DNA of 64,000 nucleotides from NCBI GenBank assembly GCA_002368355.1, contig AP018281.1:3720001-3784000 (forward strand), given 5' to 3'. Below are positions 37,192 through 46,500 of the stretch, in pieces. The position numbers and the translations under genes are program-made. Every line of letters starts with the position of its first letter. Position 1 is the stretch's first letter. This DNA is from Chondrocystis sp. NIES-4102 (GTDB lineage: Bacteria > Cyanobacteriota > Cyanobacteriia > Cyanobacteriales > Xenococcaceae). A model generated the notes under the pieces. It was not told the DNA's origin, did no database searches, and worked only from the letters and a program-made list of their open reading frames with translations.

Positions 37192-37306
37192 ACCCCCAAT
37201 CGCGTCTCGGTAATCATGCCTAAAATTTTTGCTTGGTTTAATTATGTTGATTGTTATGATCAATTACCTAAGTTCTTCAACTAATTTTAAAAACGTGATT
37301 GGGGGT
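37192..37306. repeat. 115-bp imperfect inverted repeat
   Basis: ACCCCCAATCGCGT (37192-37205) and ACGTGATTGGGGGT (37293-37306) are inverted copies with a single mismatch, separated by 87 bp that also contain shorter complementary segments (GGTAAT against ATTACC). It sits between the convergent VKOR and SGNH genes. It could act as a bidirectional terminator, a structured RNA or a miniature mobile element. No terminal duplication is evident by eye. Confidence 0.6.
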
Positions 37307-37335
37307 AGCCCCTGCTTGCGCAAACGCAATATACA

Positions 37336-38793
37336 TTAAGATATCGGCTTGTTAACTATAGCGGGTTTGGGCGGAATTTCCTGCATTTTAGTCAGATTAG
37401 TGATTGTGTAATACAGTTGTTCTGCTACTTTTTGATTGGCAGCTTCGTTTAAGTGAATAGGATCAATAAAACTAGGGGAAGGATACTGATCACTCAATTT
37501 ATATAAATCCACTACCTCTAAATTGTATGGGAAAGTTTTGGCAAGTTTACTGATGGCTGTAATTAAAACAGGGTAATCATCTCGCATTCGCTGAATATAA
37601 TTTCTACCTAAATCGGTGGCGATCGCTCCTTCAGCATCTGTTAATTGACTAGGATTACGCCCTGTAATTTCTGGCTGTATAGCTACCACCATTGGTACTC
37701 TTGCTGCTGCGCTAAGGCTTAATATTTGTTTTTGATGAGCTACATAGCGATTTACTCGTTTTTCTAATTCTTCTTGGTTATTAGGTAAATGTTTAACCAG
37801 TTTAGATGTTTGTTCATTGAGTAAGAAATCCGCTTCTTTAAGGGCTTTTTGCCGTTCAATCCAGCTTGATTGGGCAATTTTAGCCAGATAGCTTTTATCT
37901 TCTACTGATGCCCTTAATTTATCGAGATAGGCAACTGCTTCCTTGGCTGGTTTACTGAAATAATTATTAGCTTGGGGTGCTTGAGTCGCTTCTTCTTCAC
38001 TATCAAGCATCAAATCTTCATACCCATCTAACATAACGATTAAATCTGGCTTATATTTGAGAACATCTAACGCCATACGCGCTAATTCATTCCCCGAAGT
38101 GTAACCAGGTACAGCAGCATTAATCACTCGGTATTTACCTGATTTTAGCTTTGCTGGTTTGATTACAGGTTTTGCTTGAGCTTTGTCTGGGTTGGGTGTG
38201 GTTGGCGTTAAAACATTCGCTGGTGCAAGTTGTGGTGTAACTGGGGGTAGAGGGGTATTTGACTGATATAGATGGGGGGAAGTTTTTTGTTGTTCAATAC
38301 GCTGTTGTAAACGTTTTTCTAAGTATTCGCTAATTGTCGCCTCATTACTCGCAGCCCCATAACCAAAAGCAGTTGAACCACCCAAAAGAAAGATTCTAAT
38401 TTCATTATCGGGTTTAACCAATGGAAGAGGATCGCGATCGCGAAATCCTTGCTCATTAATTTGCCAATATTCTGCTTTTTGATTACTTACTAGTTGATAC
38501 CCTACAGAAACACTTGGTTTAGCTAACAATAATTGTTTGTCTTCTACAGGTTGCTGTGCTGGGGAATTTTGAGATATAAAATTTAAGCGGTAAGCTTGAG
38601 CAATATCAGGTTCTGTCTGAGTTTGCGCAAACTTATTATTATCTCCAGATAAATCTATAAAAATGCGTGTCAGTAGTTCTAAAATGAGTAGAAACAAGCC
38701 GACAGAGATAAATGCCCATATTCTAGAAGAACGGCGACGTACACGCCTACGATGTCCAAAAATTCTACGCTCTTTGGTTTTGGATTTATACAT
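37336..38793 (-). CDS. Membrane-anchored SGNH/GDSL-family hydrolase
   Basis: A 485-residue protein. A strongly basic N-terminus (about residues 1-27) is followed by one membrane helix (IWAFISVGLFLLILELL). The outer part has SGNH blocks: LLGGSTAFGYG (nucleophile Ser), NAAVPGYTSGNELAR, VMLDGYEDLM and the catalytic FIDPIHLNEAANQ. A Pro/Gln-rich linker interrupts the domain between blocks. Such proteins deacetylate or acylate surface polysaccharides in several bacteria; the substrate here is unknown. Convergent with the VKOR gene across the inverted repeat. Confidence 0.85.
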   Translation of the reverse strand: MYKSKTKERRIFGHRRRVRRRSSRIWAFISVGLFLLILELLTRIFIDLSGDNNKFAQTQTEPDIAQAYRLNFISQNSPAQQPVEDKQLLLAKPSVSVGYQLVSNQKAEYWQINEQGFRDRDPLPLVKPDNEIRIFLLGGSTAFGYGAASNEATISEYLEKRLQQRIEQQKTSPHLYQSNTPLPPVTPQLAPANVLTPTTPNPDKAQAKPVIKPAKLKSGKYRVINAAVPGYTSGNELARMALDVLKYKPDLIVMLDGYEDLMLDSEEEATQAPQANNYFSKPAKEAVAYLDKLRASVEDKSYLAKIAQSSWIERQKALKEADFLLNEQTSKLVKHLPNNQEELEKRVNRYVAHQKQILSLSAAARVPMVVAIQPEITGRNPSQLTDAEGAIATDLGRNYIQRMRDDYPVLITAISKLAKTFPYNLEVVDLYKLSDQYPSPSFIDPIHLNEAANQKVAEQLYYTITNLTKMQEIPPKPAIVNKPIS

Positions 38794-39063
38794 AAATTGC
38801 GAACCCTATTATTTTTCAACAGATAAAACTTAAAATATTTACAATTACGACATCCGCACTAGCAATTATTAATCTTAATTTTGGAGCAATATTTTCAGCT
38901 TGTTGTGTTAATTATGGTACATTTACCAATGACTGTAATTAAGACATTTGAAAATAGTTAACTTTTGGATCAGATTGACATTTTTAATCCAATTTGATTA
39001 ACCCTTGCTTCTATATCTCTTGTAAACCTAATCAAACCATCTAGAAAAAATCTTTAGTGATTC

Positions 39064-39567
39064 ATGACTTATAAATTATTATTTGTTTGCTTGGGTAATA
39101 TTTGTCGTTCTCCCTCGGCGGAAAATATCATGAATCATCTTATACAAGAAGCTGGTTTAGAAAACAATATTACCTGTGATTCAGCAGGAACTTCAGGGTA
39201 TCATATCGGTGCATCTCCAGATCGTCGTATGAGTGTTGCTGCTAGCAACAGAGGAATTAAATTAGAAGGAAAATCGCGCAAATTAACTCCTTTAGATCTA
39301 CAAAGGTTTGACCTGATTTTAGCTATGGATCGTGAAAATTACCAGGATATTTTATATCTCGATCGCGAAGGTAAATATGAAGACAAAATACGTTTAATTT
39401 GCGATTTTGCTACCAATAAAACTGATAAAGAAGTCCCTGATCCTTATTATGGTGGGCAAGATGGTTTTGACTATGTAATTGACTTGTTATTTGATGCTTG
39501 TACTGGGCTACTAAATTATGTAGTTAATTCGGATGCTTACCAGGTTAAAGTTAAGTCTAATAGTTAA
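39064..39567 (+). CDS. Low-molecular-weight protein-tyrosine phosphatase
   Basis: A 167-residue protein. The P-loop is CLGNICRS with nucleophile Cys9 and Arg15; the acid loop VPDPYYGG supplies the catalytic aspartate. Such phosphatases act on protein tyrosine kinases of exopolysaccharide synthesis and on other targets in bacteria; the cyanobacterial homologue of Synechocystis has been linked to phycobilisome and photosystem proteins. Start at ATG with no strong ribosome-binding site. It lies 87 bp upstream of the ABC transporter gene on the same strand. Confidence 0.93.
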   Translation: MTYKLLFVCLGNICRSPSAENIMNHLIQEAGLENNITCDSAGTSGYHIGASPDRRMSVAASNRGIKLEGKSRKLTPLDLQRFDLILAMDRENYQDILYLDREGKYEDKIRLICDFATNKTDKEVPDPYYGGQDGFDYVIDLLFDACTGLLNYVVNSDAYQVKVKSNS

Positions 39568-39654
39568 TAATTAGGATTTTGAAAGCTCATAAAATACAGT
39601 TTTATTTTAATCTGTAGCAGTTTAGACAGTATTGTTGTATTAAATTTAAATGTA

Positions 39655-41445
39655 ATGAATCGATTTAATTTAAAAGTTCTAAAAAGGTTTTGGCAATTAG
39701 TTAAACCTTATTGGGTTAGTAATGAAAAGTTTGGCGCGATCGCTATTTTATTTTTATTACTTTCCCTGACCTTAATTTATACTTTTATTTCTATATCGAT
39801 TACTCGTTTTCAAGGTGATTTAATTTCCTCATTAACTAAATTAGATCGCGAGAGATTTATAACAACAATTTGGAGCTTTTTAGGTGTCTTGGCTGCCTAT
39901 GTACCGTTGTCTGCTAGTGCTAGTTATCTACAAGATAAATTAAGTAATTATTGGCGACGATGGTTGACTTACGATTTTTTAGATCGCTATTTTGGAAATC
40001 GTGCTTTTTACGAATTAGGTAATTTTAATACTGAAGTTGATAACCCAGATCAGCGTATTGCTGAAGATATAAAATCATTTACGTCTGAATCTCTTAATTT
40101 CTTATTAGTTATTTTTAATGCCATATTTCAAATGATTGGGTATACAGCTTTAATTTGGAATATTCCCCCCAAGGTAGTCATTTTAGAGTTATCAAACCCA
40201 ATTAAAATATTTAACTTAGAAATAACTAGAATTGCTCCTTCGATTTTAATTGTTTTTCTACTGGGTTATTGCGTCATTGGTACTTTAATTACTATAGGTA
40301 TTTTTGGGCGTAAATTAGTTACTATTAATTACGAACAGTTAAGAAAAGAAGCAAATTTTCGTTTTGGTCTAGTTCGTATACGCGAAAATTCCGAATCAAT
40401 CGCTTTTTATCGTGGTGAACAGCAAGAATCTCGCAATCTTAGGAAATTCTTTACAGAAGTATTTGATAACTACAATTCTTTAATTTTTTGGCAAGACTTA
40501 TTGTTAACATTATTCACCAGTGCTTATGAAAATATCCCTATTATTTTACCTGCTATAGTGGTCGCCCCAAGTGTCTTCTCAGGAGATGTAGAAGTAGGAA
40601 AAGTACGTGAAGCACAGATTGCTTTTGGACAGTTTTTCTTTTCCATTAATATTATAGTTTCAAGATTTCAATTTTGGACTGCTTTTGTGGCAGGAATTGA
40701 TCGACTTTATCTGTTAAAAGAATATCTCGAAGATACTGTTAAAAAACACCATCAAGTTTTGTCAGAAAAACCACTAATTACAACAGTAGAAGAAGATGCA
40801 ATATCCTTAGAAAATGTCACTTTGCAAACTCCCAATTATCAAAGAACTTTAGTTAATAATTTAAGTCTTAATTTACCACAGGGAGAAGGGTTATTAATTA
40901 TGGGTGCGAGTGGTTGTGGTAAAAGTTCTCTATTAAGAGCGATCGCAGGTTTATGGAGTTCTGGAACAGGTTTAATTCATCGTCCTGAACTATCACAAAT
41001 GTTATTTTTACCTCAAAAACCTTATATGATTTTGGGAACTTTGCGTAGTCAATTAGCCTATCCTAATGATGATAATCAGATTTCGGATCTTGATTTATAT
41101 TACGCTCTAGATGTTGTAAATTTACCCGATCTGGCTGAACGTTTCGGAGGTTTTGATCTAGAAAAAGATTGGGATGAAGTATTATCTTTAGGTGAACAAC
41201 AAAGACTAGCATTTGCCAGAATTATTATTAATAAACCCCGTTATGTAATTCTCGATGAAGCTACAAGTGCTTTAGATATTAATAATGAAGCAAAATTATA
41301 TCAACATCTTATTAAAACTCGTACAACTTTTGTCAGTGTAGGTCATCGCCCAACATTAATTAAATACCATAATTGGATTTTAAACATAAGTGAAAATCAG
41401 CAATGGAAGTTAGATTCTACAGCTAATTTTCAACCTAAAAACTAG
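39655..41445 (+). CDS. ABC transporter, SbmA/BacA-like permease fused to ATPase
   Basis: A 596-residue half-transporter. The N-terminal half (to about 350) has membrane helices of the SbmA/BacA/ABCD type (ABC_membrane_2), with a conserved NPDQRIAEDIKSFT segment. The ATPase has Walker A at 417-424 (GASGCGKS), LSLGEQQRLAFAR signature and VILDEATSALD Walker B. It should homodimerise. Relatives move peptides, vitamin B12 or long acyl-CoA; the substrate cannot be assigned. No partner gene adjoins except the phosphatase gene, possibly cotranscribed. Confidence 0.9.
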   Translation: MNRFNLKVLKRFWQLVKPYWVSNEKFGAIAILFLLLSLTLIYTFISISITRFQGDLISSLTKLDRERFITTIWSFLGVLAAYVPLSASASYLQDKLSNYWRRWLTYDFLDRYFGNRAFYELGNFNTEVDNPDQRIAEDIKSFTSESLNFLLVIFNAIFQMIGYTALIWNIPPKVVILELSNPIKIFNLEITRIAPSILIVFLLGYCVIGTLITIGIFGRKLVTINYEQLRKEANFRFGLVRIRENSESIAFYRGEQQESRNLRKFFTEVFDNYNSLIFWQDLLLTLFTSAYENIPIILPAIVVAPSVFSGDVEVGKVREAQIAFGQFFFSINIIVSRFQFWTAFVAGIDRLYLLKEYLEDTVKKHHQVLSEKPLITTVEEDAISLENVTLQTPNYQRTLVNNLSLNLPQGEGLLIMGASGCGKSSLLRAIAGLWSSGTGLIHRPELSQMLFLPQKPYMILGTLRSQLAYPNDDNQISDLDLYYALDVVNLPDLAERFGGFDLEKDWDEVLSLGEQQRLAFARIIINKPRYVILDEATSALDINNEAKLYQHLIKTRTTFVSVGHRPTLIKYHNWILNISENQQWKLDSTANFQPKN

Positions 41446-41772
41446 AGCAAATATACAGTGCCAGTGCGCCTTTTAACATTGCTTGAAGTAAAAATTAATG
41501 GTAGTCAATAGCTTTTATATATAATGTTACTTAACTAACTAATTATTGATAGCCGTATCTAACATACATTTAGTTTTATTCTTACTCATTTTTTACCTTA
41601 ATTCCTACTTGTCTATCTATCAAAAAGAATGAGAAAATAGCCTAATCAATATAAAGACCTTATATCAACTAAGCATTAACATACAAAGATTAATTATGGC
41701 GATGTTTCTATTTACCTGATCACTTTCTTATGTTGAAGCTATAACTCATAATATATCAGTCAAATCACATAA
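41446..41772. other. Intergenic region, convergent genes
   Basis: 327 bp between the convergent ABC transporter and gshB genes. AT-rich, without ORF. No clear terminator hairpin with a T tract is visible. Confidence 0.4.
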
Positions 41773-42744
41773 TTATTGATTCATAGTTTTAGTTTCCAAC
41801 CACTTGATAACTTCTTTACCCAAACTAACATCATTTAAGCGATCTATTTCCCTAATTCCCGTTGGACTAGTAACATTAACTTCTGTTAAATAACCACCAA
41901 TAACATCAATACCAACAAAATAAAGCTGATCAATTTCAAGTTGAGGGGCTACAACAGCACAAATTTCTTTTTCCCTTGGAGTGATCTCTACTTTAGCTGC
42001 TTTTCCTCCCACTGCCATATTCCCTCGAAACTCATCACCACTAGGAATACGATTAACCGCCCCAATTGGTTTGCCATCCAACAAAATAATCCTTTTATCC
42101 CCTGCTTTAGCAGCAGGTAAATATTCTTGAACCATTACAGGTTCTTGCCCCTGTTGAGTGCTAACCTCAATTAAAGAATTAAAATTGCGATCGCCTGCTT
42201 CTAAAAATAGAATTCCTTCTCCTCCTTTACCTCCTAAAGGCTTTAAGACGGCAGACTTTTTCTCCTCCACAAATTTAGCAATTACCGATTTATCCTGACT
42301 AACGATGGTTTCAGGAATTACTGAAGCGAATTGAAGTGCATAGACCTTCTCGTTAGCATTTCTTAACCCCTTGGGAGAATTAACTACCAGTGTTTTGTTA
42401 GGATCAATTAAATCTAAGATATAAGTTGTATATAAATAAGGCACATTAACTGGAGGATCAGTACGCATAAATACAGCATCCATTTCCTCTAAACAAGTTA
42501 GAACATTCTCCCCAAGCTGATACCAGTCTGATTCTGAGTGCCAGTGTCCATCAACCAACTTTACAGGTTTTAGAGTAACCTCTTGTAAATATCCCCAGGC
42601 TTTCTCCCCAATAATACTAAGTTTATTGGCTTGAGTAATCCAAACTTGATGACCTAATAATTGCGCTGCTTCCATCATGGCAACACTGCTATCATGTCCT
42701 GGATCAAGTTTGGCTATAGGATCAATAATAAATGCGAGCTTCAC
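41773..42744 (-). CDS. gshB: Glutathione synthetase
   Basis: A 323-residue ATP-grasp enzyme. The start MKLAFIIDPIAKLDPGHDSS and the segments VFMRTDPPVNVPYLY, LKPLGGKGGEGI and the C-terminal VNVTSPTGIREI are typical. It joins gamma-glutamylcysteine and glycine. Transcribed 66 bp downstream of grxC on the same strand, the pairing known from several cyanobacteria; together they supply and use glutathione. Confidence 0.96.
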   Translation of the reverse strand: MKLAFIIDPIAKLDPGHDSSVAMMEAAQLLGHQVWITQANKLSIIGEKAWGYLQEVTLKPVKLVDGHWHSESDWYQLGENVLTCLEEMDAVFMRTDPPVNVPYLYTTYILDLIDPNKTLVVNSPKGLRNANEKVYALQFASVIPETIVSQDKSVIAKFVEEKKSAVLKPLGGKGGEGILFLEAGDRNFNSLIEVSTQQGQEPVMVQEYLPAAKAGDKRIILLDGKPIGAVNRIPSGDEFRGNMAVGGKAAKVEITPREKEICAVVAPQLEIDQLYFVGIDVIGGYLTEVNVTSPTGIREIDRLNDVSLGKEVIKWLETKTMNQ

Positions 42745-42810
42745 GCTATTTTCCCTAAACTAAATACTTTATACTTATTATTTAATAAAGTACAGCTTAG
42801 TCCGACTTAT

Positions 42811-43065
42811 CTACAAGAGAGGATCTAATTTTCCAGCACTCTCTAAAGCATGAAGATCATCACAGCCTCCAATATGGCGATCGTTAATAAATACTTGTGG
42901 AACACTTGATCTACCATTAGCTCTTATTTTCATTTTGCCCCTAGCGTCTTCATCCCCATCAATACAGTACTCTGTATATTCAATACCCTTTTGATCTAAT
43001 AATCCTTTTGCACGGATACAAAACGGGCAACGACTCCAGGTATATATCTCTACTTTAGCTGCCAT
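42811..43065 (-). CDS. grxC: Glutaredoxin 3
   Basis: An 84-residue dithiol glutaredoxin. The active site CPFC is at residues 13-16, followed by the glutathione-binding SVPQVF cis-proline loop and GGCDDLHALE near the C-terminus. It reduces disulfides and glutathionylated proteins using glutathione. Upstream of gshB on the same strand. Confidence 0.96.
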   Translation of the reverse strand: MAAKVEIYTWSRCPFCIRAKGLLDQKGIEYTEYCIDGDEDARGKMKIRANGRSSVPQVFINDRHIGGCDDLHALESAGKLDPLL

Positions 43066-43536
43066 AATTACAGTTAATATTAAGTATTATTACGTCATCA
43101 CTATCTTAAACTGATTTGTTCTTCTTGTGAGAGCGTCAAAAGTATTTAAAACTTAACTTAAATATTAATCATTATTTTTTCAAATTACATAAACCTATTT
43201 AAATAAATTATGCTGATTTAAAAGTTTTAAATTTAAAAGTAGCCAAAATAACTATATTTTAAATACGAGTCTAATTTATATAAAAGTATTTATCAATTAA
43301 TTCAATAAATATAACTATAGATATTTAAGTATTTTAATATCTAAAATTTTTCCTGTTAATTTTAAGTATACATTTGGGAACTCTTAAATCTAAGACATAA
43401 GACTAAGGAAGTTCTCGTATTTCAGAGTCAATATACCCTTGGTTGCTAAGTTTGCCAAAGTACAGTAGTTAAAACCAGCTACGAGCCTGAAAACATAACT
43501 TCTTTGATAAGTTAACTTATATTGAACTTACATAAA
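43066..43536. other. Divergent intergenic region grxC / giant acidic protein
   Basis: 471 bp, very AT-rich, no ORF. It must hold promoters for grxC-gshB (leftward) and the large repeat protein (rightward). The only outstanding element is the 14-bp palindrome at 43507-43520. Confidence 0.45.
43507..43520. promoter_or_regulatory. Perfect 14-bp palindrome before the giant acidic protein gene
   Basis: ATAAGTTAACTTAT is a perfect palindrome ending 16 bp before the ATG at 43537. Its position inside the leader would suit an operator. The DNA is AT-rich, so chance occurrence is not excluded, and no known regulator consensus is matched. Confidence 0.3.
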
Positions 43537-46500
43537 ATGGAATCAGCAAAAATTGTTAACAAAATTCTGCTAAGTTCCCTTGCTTTTGGTGCTACCTTTG
43601 GTATAGGAATGTTAGTTACAACAAACGAGAATATACAAAAAGCCTTGATGGGTACTGGTGCAGTAGGCTCAATGGCTTGTGTCGCTGGAGCATTAGTTGC
43701 TAATAATAAAAAAGATGATCACAATCAACAAGATGATGACTCATCGGATATTCAAATATCAGAACTTCGTAGCCAAGAAGCGCAATTACAACACTCATTA
43801 AATCAAACAACCGCTCAAATGCAGGCGGTAGAAGCTGAAATCAATTCTCTACAAACTGAACACAATCAGCTATTAAGTGTAATTTCTGACTTAAATGCTC
43901 AAAAGCAACAATTAGAAGTAGATTATAAGAATTGGGATGAAGAAATAAAATCTCAACAACAAGAGATAGAAGTAGTAAGAAATCGGCTTCAATTAATACA
44001 ACAGCAAGAAGAAGAATTAAAAAGTAATATAGCTACTTTAGAAAGTAATAAACATGATCTACAAATAAAAGTAGAAGAACTATCTTCACAACATGAGCAA
44101 CTAGAACAAGTAATTTCGCCTATTGAAGAAGAATATATATCTAGTACATCTTCAACAACATTAGATCATCAAGTAAGATTATTAAATAGCGAATCATTAG
44201 TTCTCGAAGAAATAAACGAAAATGAACAAAATATAGAAGAATCCATTGAACCATTGGCAAATTCTTCTCAAACAACAAATTTAGATAATTTAGAAATAAA
44301 TAAAAACAAAAATAATATTCCAAGAGAATCTGTAGAATATTTAATTGAGTCATTAAATGAATCTGAGATAGAAATGTTTGAACCAAACATAGATCATAAA
44401 TCAGATGATTTAAATGAATCTCCCAAAGAAGAATCACTAAAAGTTGTTGAAGAAAAATTTAATTTTGAATCAGAAGAATTGCCAGAGACATCAAAATTAA
44501 GTTCATCAGTGGATAAAGTCGAAAATATAATTAGTTTCATAGACAAATCTGAAGCTGAATTTATCTTAGATGCAGTATCAGCAGAAGAAACTGAATTACG
44601 ATCAGAAGAATATAGTTTAGAGCTATTAGTCCCAGAAAACTCGGAAGATGATGAAATAATGGAAGGATGGAATAATGATAACTCCATTTCTCCAGAATCT
44701 GAATCTGAATTTGAGGATGAAGGTGAAGCATTTAGTGTCGATGCAGTAACCCTAGAAAAATCTGAATTTGAGAGTAAAGGTTTTAGTTTAGATGGGATAA
44801 TTTCAGAAAAATCTGAACTTGAGGATAAAGCATTTACTTTAGATACAACATCTGAATCGGAATTTGAAAGTGAAAGCTTAAGTTTAGAGGCAATAACCCT
44901 AGAAAACTCTGAAAGTGAAGATGAAGGCTTTACTTTAGATACAACATCTGAATTTGAAAGTGAAGATGAAGCATTGAGTTTGGATGCAATACCTGAATCG
45001 GAAGATGATCAGATAATGGCAGGATGGGATGATGACAACTCCATTTCTCCCGAATTTAATCTTGATGCAACATCTGAATCTGAAAGTGAAAGCTTTAGTT
45101 TAGATACAACATCTGAATCTGAAAGTGAAAGCTTTAATCTTGATACAACACCTGAATCGGAAGATGATCAGATAATGGCAGGATGGGATGATGACAACTC
45201 CATTTCTCCAGAATTTAATCTTGATACAACATCTGAAAGTGAAGGTGAAAGCTTTAATCTTGATACAACACCTCAATCGGAAGATGATCAGATAATGGCA
45301 GGATGGGATGATGACAACTCCATTTCTTCAGAATTTAATCTTGATACAACATCTGAATCTGAAAGTGAAGGTGAAAGCTTTAGTTTAGAGGCTTTAACCC
45401 CAGAAAACTCGGAATTTGAGGGTGAAAGCTTTAGTTTAGAGGCTTTAACCCCAGAAAACTCTGAAAGTGAGAGTGAAAGCTTTAGTTTAGAGGCAACACC
45501 TGAATCTGAAGATGATCAGATAATGGCGCAATGGGATGATCATAACTCCATTTCTGACGAATTTAATCTCGATACAACATCTGAAAGTGAAGGTGAAAGC
45601 TTTAGTTTAGAGGCTTTAACCACAGAAAACTCGGAATTTGAGGGTGAAGCATTTAATCTAGATACAACACCTGAATCTGAAGACAATGAATTAATGGCGC
45701 AATGGGATGATCATAACTCCATTTCTTCAGAATTTAATCTTGATACAACATCTGAAAGTGAAGGTGAAGCATTGAGTTTGGATGTAACACCTGAATCGGA
45801 AGATGATCAGATAATGGCAGGATGGGATGATGACAACTCCATTTCTCCCGAATTTAATCTTGATACAACATCTGAATCTGAAAGTGAAAGCTTTAGTTTG
45901 GATGCAATACCTGAATCGGAAGATGATCAGATAATGGCAGGATGGGATGATGACAACTCCATTTCTCCCGAATTTAATCTTGATGCAACATCTGAATCTG
46001 AAAGTGAAGGTGAAAGCTTTAATCTTGATACAACATCTGAATCTGAAAGTGAAAGCTTTAATCTTGATACAACACCTGAATCGGAAGATGATCAGATAAT
46101 GGCAGGATGGGATGATGACAACTCCATTTCTTCAGAATTTAATCTTGATACAACATCTGAATCTGAAAGTGAAGGTGAAAGCTTTAGTTTAGAGGCTTTA
46201 ACCCCAGAAAACTCGGAATTTGAGGGTGAAGCATTGAGTTTAGAGGCTTTAACCCCAGAAAACTCTGAAAGTGAGAGTGAAAGCTTTAGTTTGGATGCAG
46301 TAACCTCAGAAACATCGGAATTTGAAAGTGAAAGCTTAAGTTTAGAGGCAATACCTGAATCTGAAGACAATGAATTAATGGCGCAATGGGATGATCATAA
46401 CTCCATTTCTGACGAATTTAATCTTGATACAACATCTGAATCTGAAAGTGAAGGTGAAAGCTTTAGTTTAGATACAACATTTGAATCTGAAAGTGAAAGC

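Noticed and set aside
44141-46370. Several antisense ORFs inside the giant acidic gene
   Set aside because: They are Ser/Leu-rich mirror frames created by the low-complexity repeat and lack ribosome-binding sites.
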